Origin: Clostridium sulfidigenes
GTDB lineage: Bacteria; Bacillota; Clostridia; Clostridiales; Clostridiaceae
Length of the DNA: 64,000 bases
Direction: 5' to 3'
Assembly (NCBI RefSeq): GCF_000732635.1
Contig: NZ_JPMD01000003.1
Coordinates: forward strand, 39,377-103,376
Part shown: positions 36,240-45,405 of the stretch, piece by piece
Layout: each line of letters opens with the position of its first letter
Position numbering within the stretch: position 1 is the first letter of the stretch
Translations under genes and position numbers: made by a program
Notes under the pieces: generated by a model
What the model was told of the DNA's origin: nothing
The model's input: the letters and a program-made list of their open reading frames with translations, nothing else
The model's database searches: none

Positions 36240-36258
36240 AATAATAATATTAAAAACT

Positions 36259-36295
36259 AATCCCAATGAAAAAATTATATATTTTCATTGGGATT
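36259..36295. terminator. Bidirectional terminator
   Basis: 14-bp perfect stem AATCCCAATGAAAA/TTTTCATTGGGATT between convergent genes, T-rich on both exits. Confidence 0.85.
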
Positions 36296-36304
36296 ATATA
36301 TTTT

Positions 36305-36946
36305 TTATTGTCTAAAATACATGTCTACTAGTTCTGGAAACCTATCTATTTTATAATCATAATCTTCCACACTCCCAAATCCATAAGATGCATACACAAA
36401 AGGTATTCCTGCTAACCTAGCTGCATTTCTATCTCCTTGTGTATCCCCAACATACATAGGATTCTTTAAATTATTTCTATTAATTATGAGTTTTATATTT
36501 TCACCCTTTGTAAGTCCCGTTCTTCCTGGATGTTCAAAATCTATAAAATATTTTTTCATGTTATGAGCATGAAAAAAAGCTTCTATATAACCGTGGTGAC
36601 AGTTACTAACTATAAATAGCTTATATTTTTGTGAAAGCTTCTTTAAGGTTTCTTCTAGTCCTTGAAAAAGGATTCCTCCATGAAGCGGTAAATATTCATT
36701 TTCTTTCTTACAGCAATAATTCATAAATTCAATTGCTCTTTCTTCCTGCAAATCTGGAAGAAGGATCTTAACTAAATCTATAACTGGTACCCCTACTACT
36801 GATTTTAATTTTTCCTTTGTAATTATTGCATCTATATCATTAAAATCCTTTATAGCTTCATTCCATATTTCTACAATCGCATCTAATGAGTCCCACATAG
36901 TTCCGTCTAAATCAAATATAATGCTATCTACTGTCTCTAATATCAT
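36305..36946 (-). CDS. HAD family hydrolase (phosphoglycolate phosphatase-like)
   Basis: 213 residues. Motif I DLDGTMWDS (nucleophile Asp), motif II SNCHHG, motif III lysine in GLTKGEN and motif IV VGDTQGDRNAARLAG are all present, with an alpha-helical cap between I and II. A cytosolic phosphatase of small phosphorylated metabolites; the exact substrate is not predictable. Start ATG 36946; 35 bp after the stop of the preceding gene on the same strand. Confidence 0.9.
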   Translation of the reverse strand: MILETVDSIIFDLDGTMWDSLDAIVEIWNEAIKDFNDIDAIITKEKLKSVVGVPVIDLVKILLPDLQEERAIEFMNYCCKKENEYLPLHGGILFQGLEETLKKLSQKYKLFIVSNCHHGYIEAFFHAHNMKKYFIDFEHPGRTGLTKGENIKLIINRNNLKNPMYVGDTQGDRNAARLAGIPFVYASYGFGSVEDYDYKIDRFPELVDMYFRQ

Positions 36947-36981
36947 AAACTCACTCCTAAATATCTTATTTTCATTAGTAA

Positions 36982-37308
36982 TTATTCATAATTAGGCTCC
37001 AAATAACCTATTTTTTTGCCATGTTCCTTCGCATATTTAATTTCACTTCTGGTGCTAGAGCCTATATACCCATTCTTATTTATAACAAAGATTTCATCTG
37101 CCATATCAATTTTTCTTTTATGAATATCATCAAGCATGATTTTAATTTCATCTGTAATTATAGTTCCAAATTCACCATCTGCGTGGCCGAATAATCCTAC
37201 TGATATTACAATTATCCCCTGAAGAGTTAACTCCTTTTGAACTTTTATAAAATCCTCTTTAAACTTTGTACTTCCGCATAAAGTTACTACTTTATATTTA
37301 CCCACCAT
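36982..37308 (-). CDS. Nucleoside 2-deoxyribosyltransferase-like protein
   Basis: About 108 residues. LCGSTKFKEDF near the N-terminus and ADEIFVINKNGYIGSSTRSEIKYA near the C-terminus match the DUF4406/nucleoside 2-deoxyribosyltransferase-like fold. Start ATG 37308 (MVGKYKVVTLCGS) follows GGGAAGTGAG; a TTG at 37326 is less likely. Likely acts on nucleotides, but the reaction is unproven. Probably co-transcribed with the HAD gene downstream. Confidence 0.8.
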   Translation of the reverse strand: MVGKYKVVTLCGSTKFKEDFIKVQKELTLQGIIVISVGLFGHADGEFGTIITDEIKIMLDDIHKRKIDMADEIFVINKNGYIGSSTRSEIKYAKEHGKKIGYLEPNYE

Positions 37309-37452
37309 TTTATACTCACTTCCCAACTTTTAAATGTAAAACTATAGCAAATTATAAGTTACCATTCTTACAAAAGAAGTTATCAAAAATTTTAATAATA
37401 CACTAACATATAAATTATATCATAATATTCTAAAATATTTTGTTAATGGACA

Positions 37453-39099
37453 CTAAGTGGATTTGATATCTTTGCCATGTAGTTCTAATTTACTTAATTC
37501 TTCCTCAATAATACTCTTATCTAATCTTTCAAATAAAACATGAAAATTACTTATATTTACTCCTGAATTTAATTGAATCTCTTTCCACCTATTTTCTTCG
37601 CAATAAAACCAACTTTTAATCTTTTCTGAGGACTCTGGCAAAAATGGATTTAGAAGATTTGCTAGGTTTACAATAGCATATAAACAATTATAAATAGTAT
37701 TTTCACACTGTTTATTATCTTGTTTTATGGTAATCCATGGCATTTCTTCATCAAAATATTTATTTATACTTCGTATAAATGTAAATATTCTTTCTATGGC
37801 AGATTTTAAATTTCCTTCTTCTATATTTTCCCCAATATTTTTATATAATTCTTCTATAGTACTTTTAATTGACTCTTCAACTTTTCCTTTTGGTACCTTG
37901 CTATTAAAATTCTTCTTAACAAATACCAAAGTTCTATTAACTAGGTTTCCATAAGCTCCCAATAATTCACCATTATTTTTATTTATGAACTCCCTCCAAG
38001 TAAAATCAGCATCTCTTCTTTCAGGTCCATTTGCAATAAAGAAATATCTTATTAAGTCACTATTATATCTATCTACTATATCTGGTACCCAAATTGCCCA
38101 GTTATTACTTGTTGATATTTTCTTTCCTTCTAAAGTCACATATTCACTAGAAATAACCTTATCTGGATTTCTTTCTGGTCCTGTTCCTCTTAATAATGCT
38201 GGAAGTATGATTGTATGAAATGGTATATTATCTTTTCCATGAATATAATATGAAATACTGCTACTATTCCAATAATCACTACAATTTTTATTATTTTCTT
38301 TTCCCCACTTCTCACTTACAGTTAAATATCCCAATACCGCATCAATCCATACATATACTTTCTTATCTTCAAATCCTTTAATTGGTATATCTATTCCTAT
38401 ATCTAAATCCCTAGAAATAGCTCTATCTTTCAAACCTTCATTTAAGTATCTTTCTGTACTATTTACTGCATTTATTCTCCAGTTTTTTCTAGACCTTTCT
38501 AAATGCTTTCTAAGTCCTTTTTCAAAAGTAGATAATGCAAAGTATAATTGTTTAGTGGATTTTACTACTGGCTTACTACCACATAATTTACACAGTCTAT
38601 CCTTTAACTCTAAAGGATCTAGAAGGGTTGAACAACTTTCACATTGATCACCTCTTGCAATACTATTGCAATGCGGACATACTCCCTCTACATATCTATC
38701 AGGTAAAAATTGTTTGCACTCCTCACAATAAACTTGACTTACTTTTTTTTCATATATTAAGCCTTTTTCATATAGACTTATAATTATCCTTCTTACTTCT
38801 TCTTTATGCTGATTATCATCAGTTCTTGAATAACAATCATAGCTGAAATTTAACTTATCAAAACAATACTTAAATTCCTCATGATATCTATTAGCTATAA
38901 CTTCTGATAATACACCCTCTTTTTTTGCTCTAATAGAAATAGGTGTTCCGTGACAATCACTTCCTGAAATATATAATACATCATCCCCTTTTGCTCTATA
39001 ATATCTAGCTATAACATCTCCAGGCAATAATGCTGCAATATGTCCTATGTGCAACGAACCATTGGCATATGGCCATGCTCCTCCAATTAAAATATTCAT
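37453..39099 (-). CDS. metG: Methionyl-tRNA synthetase
   Basis: 548 residues, class I synthetase. HIGH motif in GSLHIGHIAALLPGD, KMSKS equivalent KISTSNNW, and a zinc-rich insert with two knuckles (CEECKQFLPDRYVEGVCPHC and CESC...CKLC). It lacks the C-terminal Trbp111 dimer domain found in the common Firmicute MetG, so it is the shorter type and may be a second MetRS of the genome. A T-box that reads AUG and UGGU precedes it. Start follows GAGGAGGAGCGTAGA. Confidence 0.93.
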   Translation of the reverse strand: MNILIGGAWPYANGSLHIGHIAALLPGDVIARYYRAKGDDVLYISGSDCHGTPISIRAKKEGVLSEVIANRYHEEFKYCFDKLNFSYDCYSRTDDNQHKEEVRRIIISLYEKGLIYEKKVSQVYCEECKQFLPDRYVEGVCPHCNSIARGDQCESCSTLLDPLELKDRLCKLCGSKPVVKSTKQLYFALSTFEKGLRKHLERSRKNWRINAVNSTERYLNEGLKDRAISRDLDIGIDIPIKGFEDKKVYVWIDAVLGYLTVSEKWGKENNKNCSDYWNSSSISYYIHGKDNIPFHTIILPALLRGTGPERNPDKVISSEYVTLEGKKISTSNNWAIWVPDIVDRYNSDLIRYFFIANGPERRDADFTWREFINKNNGELLGAYGNLVNRTLVFVKKNFNSKVPKGKVEESIKSTIEELYKNIGENIEEGNLKSAIERIFTFIRSINKYFDEEMPWITIKQDNKQCENTIYNCLYAIVNLANLLNPFLPESSEKIKSWFYCEENRWKEIQLNSGVNISNFHVLFERLDKSIIEEELSKLELHGKDIKST

Positions 39100-39165
39100 T
39101 CTACGCTCCTCCTCTTATACTATTTAATTTTTCACTTCTCCAAATTATAAATTTGGAGTAAAACT

Positions 39166-39208
39166 AAAAAACTCCCGCTCCTAAGAAATTAATCTTAGGA
39201 ACGAGAGT
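39166..39208 (-). terminator. T-box terminator upstream of metG
   Basis: 16-bp stem with arms ACTCCCGCTCCTAAGA and TCTTAGGAACGAGAGT and a six-base loop, followed by a T-run on the minus strand. It overlaps the T-box antiterminator region. Confidence 0.9.
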
Positions 39209-39482
39209 TAAAACTTCGTGTTACCATCCTACTTCATTTACATTTCACAATATAAATCTCTTCAAGTACGCTATAATTAAAATTGCTTATATGAAATTTA
39301 TTCCACGACTAGTACATAGATAAAATTTCTCATAAAAATCCTGTTTATAGTTATACTCTATCACTATTACGGGTGAACCCGTTGCAGCCTTAATATTAAA
39401 TCTCGGTGCACTGCTCCAAGGCCATTTTCTCTTTAATATCCTTTGCTTCTTCTCACCAATGAAAGCTCTCTGTATAAGTATT
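39168..39482 (-). promoter_or_regulatory. T-box leader of metG (methionine specifier)
   Basis: Minus strand begins AGAGAGCTTTCATTGGTGAGAAG-like stem I start, has AAAATGGCCTTGGAGC with an AUG specifier at 39423-39425, and ends AGGATGGTAACACGAAG, the antiterminator core. The TGGT bulge is complementary to the ACCA end of uncharged tRNA-Met. A terminator follows. Uncharged tRNA-Met should stabilise the antiterminator and raise metG. Confidence 0.92.
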
Positions 39483-39572
39483 CTTAAAGTTACTTTCCTT
39501 TTCTTTGCATTTAGCTATTATACTTATAATTATATATATATTTACCAACTTGTCAATTGAAGTTTAAAACTA

Positions 39573-39947
39573 TTAATTATTAATAGTTTTTATTACAAAT
39601 AAAAAATAGTAATATTTAATTATTATCATCAAAACAATAATGCATTTTATAACTAAACTATCTAAAATTATAAGTGGAAATGCCATCATAAAATCAGCAA
39701 ATAACAATATAGTCATCTTTTGTTTTAAAGTCATTGCCTTTTCCTTTACAAAACTATCTAGGTGTTTTTTATATATCTTTGTGTTCTTGAACCAAATATC
39801 AAATCTCTCAGACCCTTTTACAAAGAAAAAAGAGGCTAACAGCAAAAATGGTGTTGTAGGGAGTATAGGTAATATAATCCCTATCGCTCCAAGTGTAAAA
39901 CATATCAACCCTACAGATACACATATAAACTTTTTACACTTATTCAT
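39573..39947 (-). CDS. DUF454 (YbaN) family inner-membrane protein
   Basis: 124 residues, three or four membrane helices. The GAIGIILPILPTTPFLLLASFFFVKGSERFDIWFKNTKIYKKHLDSF pattern is the DUF454 signature, with the conserved P-x-L-P-T-T-P-F segment. Function unknown. Start ATG 39947 follows GGAAGGGAGTTACT. Single gene. Confidence 0.92.
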   Translation of the reverse strand: MNKCKKFICVSVGLICFTLGAIGIILPILPTTPFLLLASFFFVKGSERFDIWFKNTKIYKKHLDSFVKEKAMTLKQKMTILLFADFMMAFPLIILDSLVIKCIIVLMIIIKYYYFLFVIKTINN

Positions 39948-40081
39948 AGTAACTCCCTTCCTAAATCCTTATAGAGGTAATCATTTTAATATGTATACAT
40001 TATAATAACCAACAATTAATTTCAATATATTTTATCAATTATTTTTTTCTATTTTAATAATTTAAATCTTTATCTTTAGTG

Positions 40082-40145
40082 AACAAGACAAAAACAGAAA
40101 AAGCCTACCATCTATATGGTAGACTTTTTCTGTCTGTGTCTTGTT
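40082..40145. repeat. Long imperfect hairpin without an adjacent gene end
   Basis: AACAAGACA, ACAGAAAAAG and TACCAT pair in order with ATGGTA, CTTTTTCTGT and TGTCTTGTT, about 25 bp in all. It lies upstream of the ybaN-like gene and 460 bp before the next gene, so it does not end any gene seen here. Could end or form a small RNA. Confidence 0.6.
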
Positions 40146-40437
40146 TAATGTCTAGTTCTTTTAAAATTATAGGGAAATTTTAAATGAAACTAATTATATA
40201 TATTAAATTGTTAATATATAGCATAAAAAATTTGTTCTATAATGTTATTATAATACAAAATACTAAAATTTCAAAATATATTTTTCTACAAAATTTTAAT
40301 TTTTTCTTAATTCTAGTCTTTTATTCCAATATATTAGGGTATACTCTATATAATATCATCTCTAAAAATATTTAAATTAATTTTAACATATTCTTTAAGG
40401 TGTTATTACTTTTAAAAGTAGCTTATTTCCTACAAAC

Positions 40438-40451
40438 TGTAAACGTTTATA
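40438..40451 (+). promoter_or_regulatory. cre-like site (CcpA)
   Basis: TGTAAACGTTTATA differs from the ideal palindromic cre TGTAAACGTTTACA at one base. 154 bp upstream of the BusR-like gene. CcpA control is only a suggestion. Confidence 0.35.
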
Positions 40452-40604
40452 GGTGGTATTAATTAAAGTATATCACTATTATATTCTATGTCAATTCATT
40501 ACAATAAAGTGGAATGCTAATTTTATTTGTACTAATATATACTAATTTAAAATTAAATATGATATATTTAATTTTGTTATTAATATAGTTATAGGAGAAT
40601 TATT

Positions 40605-41231
40605 ATGGAGAATAAATTTAAAATAACAAGCCCTAGATATCAACAAATAGCAGCCGATGTTGCAGCCAAAATTGTTGATGGTCATTATAAAGTTGGTGAT
40701 AAGATTTATGCAAGATCTTCTCTTGCAAGTCAATATGGTGTCTCATCTGAAACTGCAAGGCGTGCTATTTGTGTATTATCAGACTTAAATATTGTAGATA
40801 CTTCAAAAGGTAGTGGAGTTACTATAAAGTCCTACGAAAATGCTATAAAATTCGTTAAACAACATGATGATATTAATACTATAAGTAATCTAAAGCAAGA
40901 TATTATTGATAGTGTTGACAGACAAAAAAAAGAAATAAAATTTTTATATGGATGTCTTTCTGATTTAATAGATAAAACTGATAGATTACGCTCTGTAAAT
41001 CCATTTACACCATTTCAAGTAGAAATAACATCTGCTACACCTTATATTAATAAATCTGCATCTGATATAAACTTTTGGCATAATACTTCAGCAACAATAA
41101 TAGCAATCAGAAGAAACGACTCTTTACTTATGTCACCAGGACCATACGCAGTTTTTCAAGAAAATGATATATTTTATTTTGTTGGAGATGAAAATTGCAT
41201 TGAGCGTGTAAAAAAATATTTATATCCCTAA
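40605..41231 (+). CDS. busR: GntR-type HTH plus RCK_C (TrkA-C) regulator, BusR-like
   Basis: 208 residues. N-terminal GntR winged helix (about 10-75, KVGDKIYARSSLASQYGVSSETARRAI), a helical coiled linker (about 85-125) and an RCK_C domain (about 130-208, GPYAVFQENDIFYFVGDENCIERVKKYL). This order is that of BusR, which binds c-di-AMP through RCK_C and represses a glycine-betaine importer. The next genes are an OpuC-type importer whose promoter carries a perfect long dyad. Start ATG 40605 has TAGGAGAATTATT. Being c-di-AMP responsive is inference from domain family. Confidence 0.85.
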   Translation: MENKFKITSPRYQQIAADVAAKIVDGHYKVGDKIYARSSLASQYGVSSETARRAICVLSDLNIVDTSKGSGVTIKSYENAIKFVKQHDDINTISNLKQDIIDSVDRQKKEIKFLYGCLSDLIDKTDRLRSVNPFTPFQVEITSATPYINKSASDINFWHNTSATIIAIRRNDSLLMSPGPYAVFQENDIFYFVGDENCIERVKKYLYP

Positions 41232-41352
41232 TTTAAATTGTATGTAATAAAATTAATATAAATTAATTAAACTATCAGAAAATAATTTATTAATCTTTGC
41301 TAGTATATGAACTAAGATTAATATATTTTTGCGATAGTTTATTTTTTTGAAT

Positions 41353-41395
41353 TTGACAAAGTAACAACTTGCATTTATAATTAGGTTGTTACTTT
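41353..41395 (+). promoter_or_regulatory. Sigma-A promoter of the opuC operon with a BusR-type dyad operator
   Basis: TTGACA (41353-41358), a 17-bp spacer and TATAAT (41376-41381) form an ideal promoter. AAAGTAACAAC (41358-41368) and GTTGTTACTTT (41385-41395) are perfect 11-bp inverted arms 16 bp apart, bracketing the -10. Inner half-sites AGTAAC and GTTACT are 22 bp apart, a wide gap resembling the spaced half-sites reported for BusR. Confidence 0.75.
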
Positions 41396-41412
41396 ACAAA
41401 GGAGGATTTACA

Positions 41413-42537
41413 TTGATAAAATTCGAGAATATTTCAAAAAAATTTAAAAATACCACTGTTCTTTCTGATGTCTCTTTTGAGATTGAAAAAGGTAAATTAG
41501 TAGCTATTATAGGTGAAAGTGGTTGTGGAAAGACAACTACACTAAAAATGATAAATGGTCTCATAACACCAACTTCTGGTAAAATCTATATTAACAATGA
41601 AGATATTAGCACTAAAAATGTAATAGATCTTAGAAGAAATATGGGTTATGTTATTCAGCAAACAGGTTTATTTCCTCATATGACCATAAGAGAAAATATT
41701 GAACTAATACCAAAAGTTCAAAATAAAAATCCTGAAGACATTACACAACAAACATATAATTTAATGGATATGGTTGGTCTTGATTGTGATAAATTTCTTA
41801 ATCGATACCCTGTAGAACTAAGTGGAGGGCAACAACAAAGAGTAGGTGTCGCAAGAGCCTTTGCCACTAATCCAGATATAATATTAATGGACGAGCCATT
41901 TTCAGCTCTTGATCCAATTACACGTTCAAGTTTGCAAGATGAACTTGTGAATTTACAATCAAAACTAAAGAAAACTATTATATTTGTAACCCACGATATG
42001 GATGAAGCTATAAAAATATCAGATAAGATGTGTATCATGGATAAAGGCAAAATTATTCAATACGATACACCTGAAAATATATTAAAAAACCCCGTTAATG
42101 ATTTTGTCTCACAATTTGTTGGTAAAAAAAGAATCTGGACCTCTCCTGACTTTATTAAAGCTGAAGATATTATGATAGAAAATCCTATAACTTGCTCTAG
42201 GAACCTATCAATATTTAAATGTATAGAAAAGATGCGTTCGTACAAAGTTGATAGCTTAATGGTTGTTGATAACAAATCAAAAAAACTGCAAGGAATAGTA
42301 AAGGCAAAACAAATGCGATCAATTGATGATAAATCAATTCAAGTCAGTTCTATTCTTAACAATAATTATATTTATGTTTCTCCAAATGATACTATAATTG
42401 ATATTTTAAAAATTGTAAATGAGAATAATATTTCAACAGTTCCTGTTTTAAATGATAGTAGCAGTCTTATTGGATTAATTACTGAAAGTAGTCTTGTTAC
42501 AACGCTTAGTCAACAATATATAGAAGAGGAGGCGTAG
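41413..42537 (+). CDS. opuCA: Osmoprotectant ABC transporter ATP-binding protein with CBS domains
   Basis: 374 residues from TTG 41413, with AAAGGAGG eight bases upstream; no ATG fits. Walker A GESGCGKTT, signature LSGGQQQRVGVARA, Walker B ILMDEPFSALDP. The C-terminus (about 255-374) has two CBS domains, expected to sense ionic strength or c-di-AMP, as in OpuC/OpuA ATPases. First gene of a two-gene operon; energises uptake of glycine betaine, carnitine or choline. Confidence 0.93.
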   Translation: MIKFENISKKFKNTTVLSDVSFEIEKGKLVAIIGESGCGKTTTLKMINGLITPTSGKIYINNEDISTKNVIDLRRNMGYVIQQTGLFPHMTIRENIELIPKVQNKNPEDITQQTYNLMDMVGLDCDKFLNRYPVELSGGQQQRVGVARAFATNPDIILMDEPFSALDPITRSSLQDELVNLQSKLKKTIIFVTHDMDEAIKISDKMCIMDKGKIIQYDTPENILKNPVNDFVSQFVGKKRIWTSPDFIKAEDIMIENPITCSRNLSIFKCIEKMRSYKVDSLMVVDNKSKKLQGIVKAKQMRSIDDKSIQVSSILNNNYIYVSPNDTIIDILKIVNENNISTVPVLNDSSSLIGLITESSLVTTLSQQYIEEEA

Positions 42538-42541
42538 TAAT

Positions 42542-44113
42542 ATGAATATTTTAGAATACATTTTACAAAATAAAACACAAATTATATCATTATTGATTGA
42601 GCATATCAGACTTACTGCAATTTCAGTTGGCCTAGCAATTTTAATAGGTGTTCCCCTAGGAATTCTAATTTCCTATGTCAAGAAGTTAAATAAACCAATT
42701 CTTGGAGCAGCAAATATTATTCAGGCTATCCCTAGTATGGCTTTATTAGGATTTTCCATACCATTTTTAGGTATAGGAACTCTCCCTGCAGTTACAACAG
42801 TAATTCTATATTCCCTGTTGCCTATAATCAAAAATACTTATACTGGGATTTCTAATATTAACCCACAGACAATTGAAGCCGCAAAAGGAATAGGATTGAC
42901 AAAATTTCAAATTCTAACAAAAATTCAAATTCCATTAGCTCTCCCTGTTATAATGGCTGGAGTTCGAATTTCTTCTGTTACTGCTGTTGGCTTAATGACC
43001 ATTGCTGCCTTTATAGGTGCCGGTGGATTAGGTTACCTTGTATTCTCTGGAATAAGAACTGTGAATAATAATCAAATACTAGCTGGTGCAATCCCAGCAT
43101 GTATACTAGCTTTGGCTGTAGATTTTCTAGCTAGTATTGTTGAAAAACTAACAACTCCAATCAGTTTACAAAAGGTTAAGTCTAATACAAAAAAAGATTT
43201 CATGAAAACTCGTAAAATACAAAAAGGAATATTAGCAATCTCAAGTATTTTTGTTATTCTAATATTTATATTTTCTGCAATTACTAACGTTAATACTAAC
43301 TCAAAAGTAATTACTGTAGGGAGTAAAGATTTTAGTGAACAAATGATATTAGGCCACATGGTTTCAGATTTAATTGAAGAAAATACAGATATTTCAGTAA
43401 ATCGTAAAATAAATCTTGGTGGTACTCAAGTGTGCTTTTCTGCTTTAAAATCTGATGACATAGATTTATATATTGAATATAGTGGGACAGCTTATGGAGA
43501 TACCTTAGGCAACCCTCCTATAAGTGATATGGAAAAAGTATATGCTACTGTAAAAAATGATTTCAAAGAAAAATACAATATTGAAGTTTTAAAACAAATG
43601 AACTTTAATAATACTTATACCTTAGCTGTTGAACAAGAAACAGCTGAAAAGTATAATTTAGAAAGCATTAGTGATCTTTCACTCATTGCTACTAACCTAA
43701 AGTCTGGAACTACCTTAGAATTCTTAAACAGGGATGATGGTCTTCCTGGACTAAGCAAAAAATACAATTTTTCATTTAAAGATTCTATAGGACTTGATGG
43801 TTCTCCACGATACACTGCTTTAATCAGCAAAGAGATAGATGTGGTAGATGCCTTCGCAACAGACGGATTGCTAAAGAAATTTAAATTAAAGACATTAAAA
43901 GATGATAAAAACTTTTTCCCACCCTATTATGCTATGCCTATAGTTAGAGGTGAAACTCTTAAAGAGTATCCAGAAATAATTCCTCTATTGGAACAATTAT
44001 CAACTATCCTTAATGATGACATTATGATGGAACTTAATTATAAAGTTGATGAACTACAGATGGAACCTGATGATGTATCACGAGAATTTTTAGAAAAACA
44101 AGGTCTAATATAA
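42542..44113 (+). CDS. Osmoprotectant ABC transporter permease/substrate-binding fusion
   Basis: 523 residues. Residues 1-210 are a ProW/OpuCB-like permease with the EAA-type loop (TIEAAKGIGLTKFQIL) and about six helices; a membrane segment at about 228-248 links to an OpuAC-like binding domain (KVITVGSKDFSEQMILGHMV onwards, to 523). Fusing OpuCB and OpuCC functions removes the need for a separate lipoprotein. Starts 4 bp after opuCA with GAGGAGGCG, so translation is coupled. Transports betaine-type osmolytes; a BusR-like dyad controls the promoter. Confidence 0.93.
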   Translation: MNILEYILQNKTQIISLLIEHIRLTAISVGLAILIGVPLGILISYVKKLNKPILGAANIIQAIPSMALLGFSIPFLGIGTLPAVTTVILYSLLPIIKNTYTGISNINPQTIEAAKGIGLTKFQILTKIQIPLALPVIMAGVRISSVTAVGLMTIAAFIGAGGLGYLVFSGIRTVNNNQILAGAIPACILALAVDFLASIVEKLTTPISLQKVKSNTKKDFMKTRKIQKGILAISSIFVILIFIFSAITNVNTNSKVITVGSKDFSEQMILGHMVSDLIEENTDISVNRKINLGGTQVCFSALKSDDIDLYIEYSGTAYGDTLGNPPISDMEKVYATVKNDFKEKYNIEVLKQMNFNNTYTLAVEQETAEKYNLESISDLSLIATNLKSGTTLEFLNRDDGLPGLSKKYNFSFKDSIGLDGSPRYTALISKEIDVVDAFATDGLLKKFKLKTLKDDKNFFPPYYAMPIVRGETLKEYPEIIPLLEQLSTILNDDIMMELNYKVDELQMEPDDVSREFLEKQGLI

Positions 44114-44178
44114 ATATAATAACTTTTTATTACAATAAATAAGTTATAGATTAGATTTTAAATACAACAGATAAAAAA

Positions 44179-44227
44179 TACCCTGTAAGGTAACACAGCC
44201 TCTTTTCTGTGTATACCTTACAGGGTA
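44179..44227. terminator. Very strong bidirectional terminator
   Basis: Outer 14-bp stem TACCCTGTAAGGTA/TACCTTACAGGGTA and inner ACACAG/CTGTGT around CCTCTTTT, between the convergent opu operon and the lysozyme gene. Confidence 0.9.
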
Positions 44228-44258
44228 CAGTTTATCTCTTTTTCTCATTAAGGTTATT

Positions 44259-45227
44259 TTACTTTATTTTCAGTACTTGTCCTGGGTATATTAAATTTGG
44301 ATTTGATATATTATTAAGCTTAACTAGAGTTAAAGTAGTAGTGCCAAATCGCTTCGCTATCCCACTTAAAGTATCCCCTGATTTTACAGTATAATATGGT
44401 GAACTACTAATATTACCTTTTGATGAAGAACTATCTGATGGCAATATTATTTTTTGTCCTGGATAAATTAAGTTTGGATTTGATATACCATTAATAGATG
44501 CCAATATTTGATAGGTTGTACTATATTTTTGTGCTATTCTTCTTAAAGTATCCCCTGATTGTACTATATAATATTTATCATTTTTATTATTTTCATTTGT
44601 TCTTGGACTTTCTGGTACACTTTGTCCATTTAATAATATTCCCTCATTGAACTCATTTAGGTCACAATTTCCACTTACACCTGGTACTTGTCCATTACTT
44701 GAAAATTGAAAACCAACCCATTGATTCCATATTGGATTACTAGCAGGTCTGCTTACCCCATATTCCGCAATCCATAAAGGATATATTCCTAACCTACTAT
44801 CTAAACTAGTTCTTGCAAAATTAGTATAGGTATAAACTACGATACCTTTACTAGTTAGTTTCTTGACCTCTTCTAAAAATATTATTACTGCGCTTGTTAA
44901 AGATTTCTTATTTAAGCCATTAGTCTGTTCTATATCTATAGCTAGTCTACAATCAAATTCTCTATTCCCGATGGTATTTACAAAATGCCTAGCTTGAGCT
45001 TTAGGATCTACTCCTCCTAGAAAGAAGTGATAAAATCCAATCTTCAAACCCTGCTCTTTAGCATTTTTATAGGATGAAGAAAAATAATTATTAACATAGC
45101 TTATACCTTCCGTTGCTTTAATATAAACTATTTCTATCCCACTGTCTTTTACCTTTTTAAAATTTACATTTCCTTGCCAACTACTTATATCAATCCCCTT
45201 ATAATTACTACTATTTCTACTTTCCAT
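44259..45227 (-). CDS. GH25 muramidase with two LysM repeats
   Basis: 322 residues. The GH25 domain (about 1-195) has catalytic-site blocks [23 protein letters not shown] and AIDIEQT. Two LysM repeats follow (about 220-265 and 276-320), binding peptidoglycan. No signal peptide: the protein starts [16 protein letters not shown], so it would leave the cell only through lysis, a holin or the mother cell. Cleaves the N-acetylmuramic acid linkage. Start follows GGAGGTGTTTCT. Not associated with phage genes here. Confidence 0.93.
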   Translation of the reverse strand: MESRNSSNYKGIDISSWQGNVNFKKVKDSGIEIVYIKATEGISYVNNYFSSSYKNAKEQGLKIGFYHFFLGGVDPKAQARHFVNTIGNREFDCRLAIDIEQTNGLNKKSLTSAVIIFLEEVKKLTSKGIVVYTYTNFARTSLDSRLGIYPLWIAEYGVSRPASNPIWNQWVGFQFSSNGQVPGVSGNCDLNEFNEGILLNGQSVPESPRTNENNKNDKYYIVQSGDTLRRIAQKYSTTYQILASINGISNPNLIYPGQKIILPSDSSSSKGNISSSPYYTVKSGDTLSGIAKRFGTTTLTLVKLNNISNPNLIYPGQVLKIK

Positions 45228-45351
45228 AGAAACACCTCCTCTCTATATAAATATGTTCTTAATTAATTTATTCTACTCTCAATTATAATTTTTTATATTA
45301 TATAACTAACTTAATATGATTAGAGTATTATAACAACTAAACACACTATGA

Positions 45352-45390
45352 AAATAGCTATTTGACTTTTAAGATGTCAAATAGCTATTT
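45352..45390 (-). terminator. Terminator after the siderophore binding protein gene
   Basis: 15-bp perfect stem AAATAGCTATTTGAC/GTCAAATAGCTATTT with a 9-nt loop, directly after the stop at 45406. Confidence 0.8.
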
Positions 45391-45405
45391 CTATTTTACC
45401 AATTA

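Larger units (their letters stand above)
39948..40604. other. Divergent intergenic region with a long inverted repeat and a cre-like site
   Basis: 657 bp. It holds the inverted repeat 40082-40145 and the site 40438-40451, described separately. A 63-codon frame at 40184-40375 has a weak ribosome site and AT-driven composition and is not accepted as a gene. Confidence 0.6.

Noticed and set aside
39136..39158. Extra hairpin CTCCAAATT/AATTTGGAG between the T-box terminator and metG
   Set aside because: No T-run and within normal leader sequence; not enough to call a regulatory element.
40184..40375. 63-codon hydrophobic ORF
   Set aside because: Weak ribosome site and composition explained by AT-rich DNA (Ile, Asn, Lys, Tyr, Phe); no support for a real gene.
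44259..45227. Prophage endolysin
   Set aside because: No holin, terminase, portal, tail or integrase genes occur nearby.
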